Positions 36,711 to 48,239 of a stretch of DNA of 64,000 nucleotides are shown here, piece by piece. This stretch comes from Filosporella fistucella (Eukaryota > Ascomycota > Leotiomycetes > Helotiales): positions 2,728,001 through 2,792,000 of the forward strand of contig JAQJZZ010000011.1 in assembly GCA_030077755.1 (NCBI GenBank), written 5' to 3'. The translations under genes and the position numbers were made by a program. The notes below the pieces were generated by a model, which was not told where the DNA came from, did not search any database, and saw nothing but the letters and a program-made list of their open reading frames with translations. How positions within the stretch are numbered: position 1 is the first letter of the stretch; the number at the start of each line of letters is the position of its first letter.

Positions 36711-37566
36711 TTAATCCAAGCGTATGATCTTCTGTCCCTTCTTCTCCTTATCGTCTCGCTTTCGCTTCTTCCCACCAATTTCCTTCTCCCATTTCTTCTT
36801 CGTCTCCTCCCAAACTTTCTCGTCCCTCATCTCATCCTTGATACCCTCCAAAGCAGCCACCAGTCCCTCATTCGCTTTCACCCACAAAGTCATTTTGACT
36901 GCTGATTTCGAGATGAACAGCTTGAGTACTTCCATTTCGATGCAAAGTGGAATGCTCGTAATCATATCAGACGAAGCAAACGAATCTCCGGAAGCAGCAA
37001 TGCCAGTGAAAGAGAGCTCGATCTTCCGGATCAGATGGGCGTGCATATCATCGTCGAATGGCGGAGAGAGCTTCATCGTTCTTGGGATCAGAGGATTGTA
37101 CTTGTCTATTTCGGGAGAGAGGTAGACGGTGATTGTACTGTTGACGTTCAAGGATCTGGAATCGATGATCAATGTTCCGCTTCGGGTGCCAGTTTCGGTG
37201 GGTAGGTGGGATGTCAATCGGACGTGAGGAGATTCATCGTGGACGAATTCTACGCTGTATTCTGCGTGTGGTAATTGTCGGCGATAATTTGGGAGATATT
37301 GTCTATAGAGAAGAGATATGTCAGTTTTGTTCTCGCTAGAGGCGTGAAAGTTCGGGGAAGACTCACAGGCTAGACGCATCACTAATGCCCAGCTCGATGA
37401 TACCAGGTCTGGTCTGCTCCGTGTACCAAAACGACGCCAATTCACCTCCGAGTCGTTTTTCGTATTCATCAAATAGATCTTTGTCTTCACGCGCCCGGAG
37501 ATTGGCTTTGGAGAGCTGAATTATAACAGCCAAGGGGTTGCCTGCTTGAGCTGGTAGTTGTGACAT
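36711..37566 (-). CDS. Unassigned conserved-looking protein, 263 aa
   Basis: Exons 37566-37367 and 37302-36711 join in phase (donor GTGAGT, acceptor ctatag). The N-terminal third contains LAVIIQLSKANLRAREDKDL and FWYTEQTRPGIIELGISDAS. The middle is beta-rich (RSGTLIIDSRSLNVNSTITV). The C terminus is strongly basic and helical, ending KKRKRDDKEKKGQKIIRLD, which suggests nuclear location. There is no signal peptide or membrane helix. I cannot name a family; a chromatin or kinetochore accessory protein is one guess from the basic tail only. It converges on the phytochrome gene with about 130 bp between stops. Confidence 0.6.
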
Positions 37567-37840
37567 GATGACGAAGAATGCGTGCTAATGTATGATTCTT
37601 TGTCGCCTCCTTTTTTGTCGATGCTTGGTGTTGACAGACGTGTGATGTTCTTGACAATTCTTGAAAGAGAATGTAATTGACACGAAGAAGGAGGAAGTGA
37701 AAAGATTGGATGCTTGACTCGGAAACTTTCCGAGTCACTGTCGACGTGATGTGTTTTTTCTCGGTTGACTACGACCAGGTGAAGATTTATATAGACAGAC
37801 CTCCGTCAGTTGCCAGCGACAGTCGCATCCTGAGGCTTTA

Positions 37841-38180
37841 GACGATATCGTTCTTGAGAGTGAATAAAGATGGCGAGGCCGTATTGCGATGTCATAGGTG
37901 TGTAGAGCTGAAGAGATGCACGCATATTCGCATGTGTTAGTTACTACCACGTCCTACTGGATTTCAGCTCCGAACCCTGGCTAGTACTGTGGACGACATC
38001 GTTCTTGAGGGTGAATTAGGATGACAAGGGAGTACTACGTTGTCATAATTCCACAGAATTAAAGAGATAGAGCGTGTTTGCATTTGCTTGGCTTTAGCTC
38101 TAGGAGCTGTCTAATACTTTAGACGACATCGTTCTTGAGGGTGAATAGAGAAAATCATGTAGTACCACAATGTCATAGAT
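37841..38180. repeat. Degenerate direct repeat, three copies
   Basis: A block of about 57 bp beginning gacga(t/c)atcgttcttgag is found three times, at 37841, 37992 and 38122 (spacing 151 and 130 bp). Each copy ends with a ...tgtcata segment after a variable middle. The sequence between copies is also related (cattcgcatgtg versus tttgcatttgct). A fourth, much weaker copy may follow near 38265. It leads straight into the AT-rich relic. Confidence 0.7.
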
Positions 38181-38329
38181 CTATCGAATGGCTAAAACGG
38201 AAGCATTTCTGTGTGTGCTTGCTATTCTACCCACAGAATATCGACTTTGAATCCTACTTAATACCTGGGACAATGTTGAATTCAAAAGTAAGCTACAAAG
38301 CAATAGATATTGTCCTAAATCGCTAGGAA

Positions 38330-38760
38330 TAGTATAATCGGATAAATATTCTATTTACTATTTAGAACTTTCATAATATTCTAAAATACTACGAAATTAT
38401 AAATTTAATAAATTTAATATATAATTACTTTTACTTCGAATAATTAAGCTTTTAAAATTCTTTTTAATCCTTTAAGGACTTTATACGTTTATTTGACTTC
38501 CCTAAATATATTAGACTTTATAACTCGAGAAAAAGTATTCCCGATTACCTATCTATTTTACTTATTTAATAATTCCTCATTTTTATAGACTTTAATATTA
38601 AGAAATATATTTACTGTTCAAATCTAACATAGCTTGCAACAGGTACAAAAAGTCTAAGGAAGACTTAGATAATATATTTGAAGTCTCGCTATAGGTATAG
38701 TTAGAGCTTTGATTACTATAGAATTATCCAAAAAGCAGAAGTATAATAAGTCCCTCCCTA
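38330..38760. repeat. Very AT-rich relic, probably a RIP-mutated transposon fragment
   Basis: About 430 bp made almost wholly of A and T with many TpA steps (ttataaatttaataaatttaat and similar), unlike its surroundings. It has no reading frame. Such sequence is what repeat-induced point mutation leaves of old mobile elements in ascomycetes. The element type cannot be told. Confidence 0.55.
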
Positions 38761-38806
38761 CTCTCTAACCAAAGCACCACCCATCCGTCCTACACAAAAA
38801 ATCACC

Positions 38807-40924
38807 CTACGAACCCACAACAATCCTCTCTCCATCTCCCATCCTCTCTCCAACAACCACCCTCGGTCTATCCCCCCACTTCCTCCTCACCTCCCTAGCC
38901 TCACCCTTTCCCATCGCAAAAACAGCAGTTCCAAACATCGTCTCTCCCTCAAACTCCCTCCTCACAACCGGTATCACAGTCCTTGATTCCATGAGATTAG
39001 TGTTAGCATCCGGTTTCAGAATTTCCGGCCTCCCTTTCACGTTCTCCGTATCTGTATCTATATCTAGATGGTATATACCACTAGCTCCTTTCTCGGAAAC
39101 TACTAATGCTGCGGTGTCGGAGAGTTCGATTCCTTCTTTAGAATCCGGTGAGGAGAAGGGGGAGAGAGCGAGTCCATCACTGGATTGCCGGCCGTAGATT
39201 GCGAAACCGCCCTCTGCTGTCTTGATTATCCTTCCTTTAGAGACGAGGGAGGAAATACGATGGATCCTGATATGCCAATCTGGCCACCTTTTTACAGGCG
39301 GTATAAGGGTAGTTTCAATTTCCACTCCCTGCTTTCCGCCAACTCTCCATTTACTTATCAGTGTCTCTACTCTGTCCCCCTCTTCATCACCATTCATATA
39401 CACCGCGCTCCCAAATCTAGTCTCCTCACTCTTCCATCTTAATTTCCAGCTCTCTCCTTCGTCGATACTAAGCGCTAACATGCTATCCGGCGCAATCTGC
39501 TGGATTAACGTGCCTGTAGGGACTGAGAAACCAAAGGAAGAGGAGTATGCGAATTTAGAGTATTTAGCTTCTGTTGCTTTGAGAGGCCAGGAACAGTATT
39601 AGCCTGAGGAGAGGAGGAAGTGGTGAGAGGGGGTGTGGATGAGGATATGTCGGGGTTGTTTAAGAAGACTGATATCCAGAGATTGGGAAGAGGTGGGGAG
39701 AGGTGCTTCGTTCAGGGACCAGAAGGGGTGTGAGGGGGGAAGAGAGAGGAAACAGAAGGTTTTCATGCACCAGTAGGGACTTTGAGGGGAGTTGTAGTCT
39801 TCGGAGAGATACATGTTTGCGTAGTTGTAGCCGATGTTGAGAGTGCCGTCGGAGTAGAATATGGAGGATTGAGAGGCCCAGTAGCGGAGATGCCGGAGAA
39901 GGAGACCTTTGATTACGGATGGTGTGAGGGGAGAGGGGAGAGAGACATCGGCCATTATTGCTGCGGCCCAGAAACCACCCATTGCGAAACGGTAGGTGAG
40001 GCTGCGACCGAAAGGGATAGATGTTCCTATATTTGAATATTAGAATCTCACATTCTCTTCGCTAGGGAAATAAGACTCGCCATCTTTATCAAAATACCTC
40101 CAAAACCCCGTACTAAACTCCCTAGCCCTCTCTCTAAACACCTCACATCTCTCAGGATCTATATCCGCTGCAAATCTGACATAACACAACTGACTGAATT
40201 GAATCGCAAAACTCCCACTATAATAATCCATCTGTCTCCCCGCATCTCCATAATCTTCTTCCGCCCATTTCCCATCGCTAGCCCATCCTCTACCCACGTA
40301 GTAAGTATCCAATACTTTTAGATCATCATTAATACTTTGTTTCAATTCATGATAAGGGACACGGCAAGACTTAACAAGTGCAAGATTCGCCATAACTCGA
40401 AACCAGAGCCAATTGTTCTGAGGAAAGGTCTTGCCGTTGACGGATTGAAGATACCGTGTTATGTCTCTGCGACGCTTGATATCATATTCATCCGTTGAGT
40501 TTTCCTCTCCCAAGAAAGCGGTTGGGGCAGCGAGGAGAGCATAAGCTAGGATTTCCACCTCGACCATTCTTTGATCCGTGTCTTGGACATCGCCCCAGTA
40601 TTCTGAGTTATTTGGATCGGGGTCACATCCTACTGCCATGCCTTTGATCCATACATCTAATCGTGGATCAATAGGAAAATCTGGGCCATTGGAAGAAAGA
40701 AGAGCGCCAATTGCCCACAGAGGACGTGCAAAACCTTCGAGTTGAGCGGCGGTCTCGTCGAAATGTGTAGCTGTACCGATGGGAAGTTTGATCCGAGCTC
40801 CATCAGGAGATTGGTATTTGGTAAGTGGTGTAAGGAGAGCGTAGACAGCGGTGGTTAGATCAGAGTGTGTGATCAATGGATTGTCTGAGAAACCTGGTAG
40901 AGAAGGCATCGTGAAGTGGTGCAC
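38807..40924 (-). pseudogene. DUF2264 protein gene interrupted by one in-frame stop
   Basis: DUF2264 proteins are bacterial and fungal cytosolic proteins with an alpha-barrel-like N-terminal part, often near sugar or uronate catabolism genes. Exon 1 is 40924-40081 and exon 2 is 40026-38807. Family motifs include QLEGFARPLWAIGALL near the start and, over the join, [18 protein letters not shown]. That join needs a GC-AG intron (40080-40027), because no GT donor restores phase. In exon 2 the frame is open for 688 codons except a TAA at 39601-39599 (codon 424), between HHFLLSSG and YCSWPLKATEAKYSKFAYSS; both sides look conserved. A read-through product would be 687 aa, the truncated one 423 aa. 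The stop could also be a sequencing error. Confidence 0.7.
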
Positions 40925-41312
40925 GTGATCAAGGAAACGTGATAGCTATGATACACGAAAGAGGAATGTGTTAAACATTTTATCTTGGATGCAGCTGATT
41001 ATACTTAAACAGTAAGGTATAACAGGTTTAATCCGCGAGAAATGTCGACGTGATTTCGGAGTCTGTCCGGCTAACTTTGCCCCTCCTTAACCCTTACCCC
41101 ACTATATGGTGGGGATATCGGGGAGCGGAAAATGTCTCGGGAAATTGTGCCCTGGGTGAAAACAGACGCAAATATAGTAGTCAATAAATTGAAACTGTTC
41201 AAGTAGCTAGTGAAAAATATCCTTCGTGCTATGTGATATAGATTTAAAACTAAATATCTGCTTTGATGTCGCCATTTAGTTCCGGAAGTTTGTTTGTTTC
41301 ACTTGAAGGCAC
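40925..41312. other. Intergenic gap
   Basis: About 390 bp between the DUF2264 start and the end of the MFS pseudogene. No feature is seen. Confidence 0.5.
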
Positions 41313-42720
41313 TCAAGACTTCACTTCCATATGAACAAAATCTTTACCCAGTTTCTCCTCATCAATCACCATAACTGCAGCTTCCAACTTCTTCTGATCA
41401 AGTCTGTGAAGATACTGTCCGAGCATGAAAAGAATCCAGACCATTGAGACGAACACAACTTCGACGGCATATCCTTTCTTCCATCTTGGAGCTAGGAGCA
41501 AGTTAGTTGATGGCTTTGATCTTATAGAGCAGCACCGTACCTTCAATGACTGGAAAGACGGTAACGGGATAGAATGAGTACACTCCCCAGCCGACAGTCA
41601 ACTATACATAATTAGACCCAAATGTTTCAAGCAGACGCTAGAAGAGTGAAACTTACCATCGCTCCTGTAGTGAAAGCTCGCGCTTCTGAATCGTCTTTCA
41701 TGATGATATTCACCCAAGGGACCAATATCGGAGTAACGGCTGCTGTAAATCCGAGCAAGATATATACGAAAACTGCGAAAGTGAGCTTAGCTTTTCTTGA
41801 ACTCAACCGCGAAGAACTTACAGTGCAAACCAATTGGAACATCCCGAATGAGAAGGACAATAATTGAAAATAAAATACAACCCTGTACAACACTCATGAC
41901 TACCCAGAGCGGGTAAATCATAGACAAAGAAGTGCATAGAATGGTAACAACGATTGAGACCCTTTGAACACCAGTGGGAATGGTATTGATCTGAGGGACG
42001 GTCCAATGATGATGTCATTTTGCAGACTCATCTTTCAGCCATAACGCCATTTGCCCATTTGGATAAGATGATGACAAGAAGCTGGTTGGAGTCAGTACAG
42101 CATGACAGTTTTGTTTCTAATAATTACACTTACAAGGTATAGCACAAGACAGCAATGTAGAAATGCCACTTGGAGAAAACTCTTTTGATGAGTTTCCAGC
42201 TCAAATTCTTACTCTCCTCGACACCTGCATCTCTCATGCGCCGTTTTGCGAGAAGATGTTGCTTTTCGGTCAAACACCAAGGTTTCTTGCTCGAAGGAAG
42301 GCCTGGGAACAGGAAATGGCCAGCGATAGCCAACGGGAGACTAGTGTAGCCGTCGATTATGAATAGCCATCTTCACCCTGCCATACCACCAACACCATTG
42401 AGATTCTTGTACGCTGCGGCTTGTAGATAACCTGGACTTGCGTTAGATAATTATAGTCATATAAAGTTGCAATTGGAAAAATTCTCTTGAGAGGGAACAT
42501 ACCACCAAACATCACTGCCGCATTGTTACTGACGTACCAAACACCAGCACGTTTGAAAAGTTCTTCCGGGCGATACCACGACGAAAGAACGTACAGACTT
42601 CCAGATGAGACCGGAGTTTCTAAGACGCCTAGGAGCCGTCTTGTAGGATCTGACAGGTGCCTCATTTGCAGACGAGCCTGGGACCAGCTCTCTGAGATTT
42701 TCTGAGCTCCCAGTGGCAAC
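41313..42720 (-). pseudogene. MFS permease (ACS family) pseudogene: two in-frame stops, N terminus lost
   Basis: The C-terminal two thirds of a Dal5/ACS-type permease is readable: [20 protein letters not shown], then an intron, [27 protein letters not shown], an intron, NGQMALWLKDESAK-stop-HHHW followed by [12 protein letters not shown], then [14 protein letters not shown] and the C-terminal APRWKKGYAVEV. The first stop (TGA, 42375-42373) replaces the Trp of the family loop MAGWRWLF. The second (TGA, 42017-42015) lies just before [10 protein letters not shown]. Splice sites are still good. The first helices (the usual DRxNI region) cannot be found upstream. It is probably a recent loss; the substrate was perhaps a sugar acid or oligosaccharide, judging only by its neighbours. 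Confidence 0.75.
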
Positions 42721-43401
42721 CACGTTGGTAGCGGGAGATGGACTGCTCGTTATTACTAGCCCGACGATATTCTTTGTGGTTTCTGTCCTCGATACCTTAT
42801 GGGTGATTTTCAATCGGCGACTATAAGATTCCCTGATCTGAGGATAGGGAGAGATCTATAGACGTTGAATGAATGCCTGCATCTTCAAGAGCCATGAAGG
42901 TACAAGGAGTAGCGCACCAAACAGGATTCATTTCTCTGGGGCCCGGAGTAGCTGTAGCTGTAGTTAGCAAGGGATGGTGAGTTGAGCCGAGTTTGGGGAA
43001 CAGCGGGGTTAGTGCATGTTTATGGCGTGGAGTTGGGGGCGGATTGCGGATGAAGTCTCGGGGCTCACTTTGTCCGTGAAGTCCGAGAATGATACGAGTC
43101 AAGAATCTTGCCATGTAAGGAGCTTGATGAAAGGACTTGTGCGACAATACTGTTTCCTCATGTATTCTTAGTACCGTATTGGCATAAAGTAAGATGAAAT
43201 GAAAGACGGGATGTGAATCTTCAAGAAGATGGTAGTCGTAGAATTGATTTTGTTGTTTGCTGTGTTTGCACCAAGTGCACGTGATGGTACTTTCTCATTG
43301 CCGGGACTAATATTCAATCGACACCAACAACACCCACCATGCCGTAAAGCTTTGACGAACAATTGAACACACGTAGGCTTGAAAACGATGTTTGAGGCCT
43401 C
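42721..43401. other. Region upstream of the Zn2Cys6 gene and of the MFS relic
   Basis: About 680 bp. A minus-strand frame at 43147-42821 contains LLTTATATPGPREMNPVWC, which might be a scrambled remnant of the early part of the MFS gene, but the match is too weak to call. The plus-strand promoter of the regulator at 43402 is expected here. Confidence 0.4.
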
Positions 43402-46099
43402 ATGGCTCGAGAATATGAACCAAGGCCGGATATGCGAGAACGACCTCATAGCAGCTCTGGAGGGGCTGGCAATACCGATGAGGATCAACAGGACAACCCG
43501 GCCTGCCAATCGTGCCGGCGACGCAAGCTGAGATGCCCTCGAGAAACGCCATCTTGCTCTCAATGTGCCAGACTTGGTGAGTTAGTATTTTACACTTCAG
43601 ACAATCTCTAACGTGATCTCAGATATCGAGTGCGTATACGTTGCGACGCGTAAGCCAGGGATGAAAACTGGCGCGATTGAAGCTCTGAACAGGAGATTGC
43701 GTGAGTAATTGAACCATCATGATCGAATTCAAAATTATTGAATATTTTATAGAAACTCTAGAAGATGTCGTCTTACGTGATGGGCACCAAGAAGCGCGAA
43801 CATTGCCTCAAGGAGGTCACGAGGCGTTGCTCCAGGTATCTCAAGTGCTCATCAAAGAACTCCAGAGACTAGGGTCTTCGCAACTCAGACCTAGCGAGAG
43901 AGAAGAAGCCATCGAAAATGGACTGGAAAATGGTAATGGTCGCAAGAGAAAGCGGCAAGAAGGAGATCGTGTTAGGTGGAACCATGATGATGGCTCAAAT
44001 ATTGTCTCTTCTCTCCCGCCTGACAGTGTCCTGAAAGCCATGACCCATAGATACTTTCAGACCTTCCAACATTGGATCCCGTTTCTCCACGAAGGCAGAT
44101 TTAAACGGGATCTCAATGACCCACAGGCAACAGAACGTAACGCTGTTGTTTTGCATGCTATGGTTTCCGCCACTCTGAAGCTGTTGCATGACCCTGACCA
44201 CGGTATGGAGATGGCAGCGATGCAAAATCAAATTAAGCATTCCCGAGAGGTTGTGATGTTGACAGCCATGAGCCGGCCATCGCTGGAAAATCTTCAAGCT
44301 TTGGTAATCATCGCTTTTGACCACATTGGCCAAGGAGAAGTTGACAAGGCATGGTCCCTGATAGGATCCCTTACCAGAACAGTAGAATACCTGCGGTTGA
44401 CCGTGGAGCCTGAAGAACTTCAACGTCACCCTCTTCGCAGACCACTGACACTTTTGGGACCTACATCTGATTGGACTGACATTGAATCACGAAGGCGGTT
44501 GTTCTGGAACATTTTTCTCCTCGATCGATTCTGCTCGATCACCACAGGTTGGAACACTAGCTTGACCTCAGATGATGTTCATCGTAAGCTGCCTTGTGAT
44601 GGCGGGTTCTGGAGTCGGGAAGAGATGTCTGATACACCTTACTTCGGAATATGGAATAAATCGGCAGCGAAGATTGGCAACTCGATTGCGTTCATTCCAG
44701 CCCACTACCCAACTCCTGACCACGAGGTTGAGCATGACAATATGCGTAGTCCAGGTGTGGGGTCAAATCCCGCAACAGTAGACACATCAAAATTAGGCGC
44801 TTTTGCATATTGCATCGAGGCAACCGAATCTCTCAGCCAAGTTACCACATTCTTCTTACAACAGAGAATTGATTTTCAGAACAGGCAAGAAGTTGGAAGT
44901 TGGTTGACCAGATTCAAGGAATTGGATTTACGTCTGGTACAGTACGTGCTCGCCGCGTATCTCACTATCTATTGTATCACCTGCTAACATCTATAGCTGG
45001 AAAATGTTTCTTCCTCAAAAGTGGAAGGACTCCAACATCTCGAGAGACATATCATTTGTTAACATGGACCCAAATCTCACCTTAGCTCATATCACACACA
45101 ACACATCCATGATTTTGCTTCATCAGCATATCGCATACCCTCCACCACATTGGAACGATGTCGTGAAGCTTCCAAGCTCATGCAGCGCTGAGACTTGCCA
45201 AATGGCTGCAGTTGAAACTTCTGCAATTTGTCAGAAGTATCTCAAGTACACCGAAGATGGAATCTTAAACCCTCAGTTTGCTCTGTGCACATTTATCGCT
45301 GCACGAATTCTGTTAGGTGAGTTTGTGGAGTGTGGTTGACACGCACTTTTTGCACGGTATGCTAAGTTACGCAGTCCATTGGCGTTTCTGTGGTGTAGAT
45401 CTTTCGCCAGAGTTTTTCAGTCTTGTAGAATGCCTCCGGGACATGTCGCGCAGGTGGCAGGGCACAAATACATTGGGACATAAAAGTACGGATGACCAGA
45501 GTGACTCCAATATCGCAGGGCAATATGCACATCAACTTCAGGGGTTCCATACTTCATTTTCACAGAAGCCAGATTTCTGCATGAATGTTCTTGGATACCA
45601 CCAGGATTCAGCAGGTGAAGCGGCAGACAGCCTGCTACCTGGTATATATACAAATTCCCAAGCCCTCTCAGTGATTGCTGTCTCACCTCGAACTCCTCGA
45701 ACTCCTCGGCAAGCAATTCATCCCAACAACAATTTAGACGCAGTCACGAAAGAAACGGGAAACTCGAATTATCCTGCGGCGACTCGCGACCGAATGGCAT
45801 CACGATTTTCTAATGGCGATCCATCATCTCCACGGTCAATGGAGAGAACACAACAACAAGGATCTGTTGCCAACTTCGAGAACGATGGGTGGCGAAACTT
45901 TTCGCACTCCAATCTTGCACCAACAAATTTCAATGGCATGAATCCCAATTTAGAGTACGACACAGCCTCTGTTGATGATGAGTTGACAGCAATGTCGAAT
46001 GCTCTTCTGGGACAACAATTTCTTGAGATGGATAGAGTCATCACTTATGATGGCACAAATTTCGCCATCGACTTGGATGGTTGGTCGAACATTAATTAA
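43402..46099 (+). CDS. Zn2Cys6 transcription factor, probable regulator of the neighbouring saccharide genes
   Basis: A nuclear DNA-binding regulator. Exons 43402-43576, 43623-43700, 43753-44941, 44997-45316 and 45399-46099 join in phase to 820 aa. The cluster is [18 protein letters not shown], then CSQC and, over the first intron, ECVYV with the sixth Cys (residues about 35-62). The middle homology domain spans about 190-560, with FNT-like [20 protein letters not shown]. The long C-terminal part is Ser/Asn-rich with [16 protein letters not shown] and an acidic end, plausible for activation. It lies between the MFS relic and the GH88 gene, whose stop is only about 70 bp away on the other strand. 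A role in glucuronide or oligosaccharide use is inferred from position alone. Confidence 0.88.
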
Positions 46100-46168
46100 C
46101 GTATAATTCAAGATTCGGTATCGCGACAAGGAGACAGCGCAACGAGCCAATACTGTGATTTCTATCGA

Positions 46169-47786
46169 CTACACCAATCCCATTCGCATGAGTTTATTTC
46201 CGAACTCCAAAAAGTAATAATCTGCATAAACCAATCCATGGTCCCAATACTGCCGTAGCGAGTCTTCATTTCTGCATGCAGTCGCATTTTTCAGGATGGC
46301 ATCAAATGATCCACCTCGAACACTTAGCGACTTCCCTCCTTCGGCCTGTACTTCAAAAGACATTTTCTCCTTCGAGAGAGACAAATCAATTGTCTCAGTA
46401 GTGATTCGGAGCGCCGCAGAGAGATACCTACTTCCTTCTCCTTCACCTTGGAGAATCTGATGAAGAAGCAGGAGGCCATTTGCAGCAATCATACCAGCCG
46501 ATGTATCTCTCAGTGGCAGTTCACCAGGAGCCAACGGAACTGGAGCATCAAAATCCCACAAGGGTACGTATGGGCTCTTGCATGTCGATGCATCGATTCG
46601 GGAGAGGAAATAATCTGCCAGACCGATTGCTGCTCGAAGGAACACTGGATCTTTGGTCCAGATGTACGTTTGTGCAAATCCAAGAACACCCCACGCCTGT
46701 CCTCTGTACGAAATATAATTAGCGACTTCCTCACCTAACACCACCACGAGTAATTGAGTCTACATACCTGCTCCATGTCGACCAGTCTTTATAGCCTTGA
46801 TTTGTCAGTTTGTCTTTGACAGCTCCAGTTTGAGAATCGAAATTGACCAGGTGGTACGTGGAAGAATCACTTCTGACAACATGCTTCAAGACTGTGTGGG
46901 CGTGTGTCGTAGCAATGTGTATTAGATTTTGATTGGAAGTATGATGCGCCACATAGTACAACAGATCAAGATCTGATGCTGTCAGTATTTTTCCTCCTTT
47001 CATGCTGGCAGAGACTTACTGCACATGCTATCGATGATCACAAGAAAGTCCACCTCCTTGTCCACATATCGATATCTCTTATTTATGGCATTGTCCCAAC
47101 TGCGGATCGCCTTCACCTTTTCATCGTAACGCGATGCTAAGCTATGAGCTGCAGTGACAACCGCTTCAAGACTTCTTGGATTTCCAGTCAATTCCCAGTC
47201 CATTCGCAAAGCTGGCTGAATGATGAAACCCATGTCGTGGGTGTCTGTTCGACTGGCCATTTCATATAATGGCTCCGCCCATGCGCGACCAAGTCTCAAA
47301 ATCTCGCTTTGGAACTGGGTTCGATGGGTTTCAGGTATTTGGAGAAATTGAGGATATTTTATCGAACGCTCAAAAAGTGTGTATAAGCTACCAGGAAAGA
47401 AACCACAAGTCCAAAATTCGGCATCTCGTGTGGCATACTTTCCAGCTTTTTCGCCAGTCTGTGGAACTGTTTCCGGGTATTGATCTAAAATTCCGTTCTA
47501 CCATAACCTTGTCAGCCCTCAATAATTTTGGAAACAAATAAGTTGTTACCTGATCTTCCATCAACTGGACAGCCACCTTCCATATTTTCGCAGCGACATT
47601 CTCAGCAAACAGCTCTTTCAATTCCAAATCCAACCTTGGTGGAATATACTCTTTCAGATTTCTCTCTGCAGGACTTTGCGATGATATCGTAGTTCTACTC
47701 GAAGTATCATATTCCACTCGCTCATCAAACGGCGAGGACAACGGATCCTGTGGAGGTGACATTTTGGGTGTGGCAGTATTCTCCAT
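46169..47786 (-). CDS. GH88-like unsaturated glucuronyl hydrolase
   Basis: GH88 enzymes hydrate the 4,5-double bond of unsaturated uronic acids left by polysaccharide lyases, freeing the sugar. Exons 47786-47550, 47497-47020, 46978-46768 and 46703-46169 join in phase to 486 aa. There is no signal peptide, so it is probably intracellular. Family features: DAEFWTCGFFPGSLYTLFER, the conserved Asp-bearing RTDTHDMGFIIQPAL, VDFLVIIDSM, and GYKDWSTWSRGQAWGVLGFAQTY (the WxRGxAWxxxGF signature). The N-terminal 60 aa are Ser/Pro-rich and probably disordered. It is divergent from the GH5 gene (about 450 bp between starts) and convergent with the regulator. Reading frame and active-site regions are intact. 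Confidence 0.88.
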
Positions 47787-48239
47787 GCTTGTGTATGAGC
47801 TTTCATATTCTGTGGAAGACGGAATAAGAGGCTCGGCACATATTATCTACCCAAATCAGCCGGACATGCACGAATATTGTCCCGGTGGTGATCCGGATAA
47901 TCGGGGAAGTCTGAAAGAATATCGGGTTTTGATCGTCCGTGAGTTATACCGATGCCCGCTGCGAGGAATGCGGGGAGAGCTTGGCAGTGTAGGCGTTTTC
48001 CCGTGCTACTAATCCACACGAGGTTGATCACCCCGCATTCAGTGGCGCACCAATCGGTGGTATCATCCGCGTTCAGGAACACGGTATTGATGGACAATCA
48101 TTATTAGCCTCGAAGTATCGCGGTGAAATTGGTACATGTTAATCTGCGAAGTTTTGTGAGAACATCAAGCATATCAGTATATATTCCCCCTGGTGGTCTT
48201 GGGGCACTTTATTTTCGCGGGCTCCTCAATCAACTCATC
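47787..48239. promoter_or_regulatory. Shared divergent promoter of GH88 and GH5 genes, with clustered CGG triplets
   Basis: This 453-bp gap is the only upstream sequence for both genes. CGG triplets lie at 47861, 47883, 47894 and 47902; the last three form CGG-N8-CGG-N5-CGG. Zn2Cys6 factors bind paired CGG triplets, and such a factor is next door. No footprint or conservation data support the sites; triplets this short occur by chance. Confidence 0.35.

Noticed and set aside
37700..38300. CRISPR-like array
   Set aside because: The three repeats are degenerate, unevenly spaced and in eukaryotic DNA without any cas gene.
42821..43147. Missing N-terminal exon of the MFS relic
   Set aside because: A weak resemblance (LLTTATATPG) only; no helix pattern or DRxNI-like motif is present.
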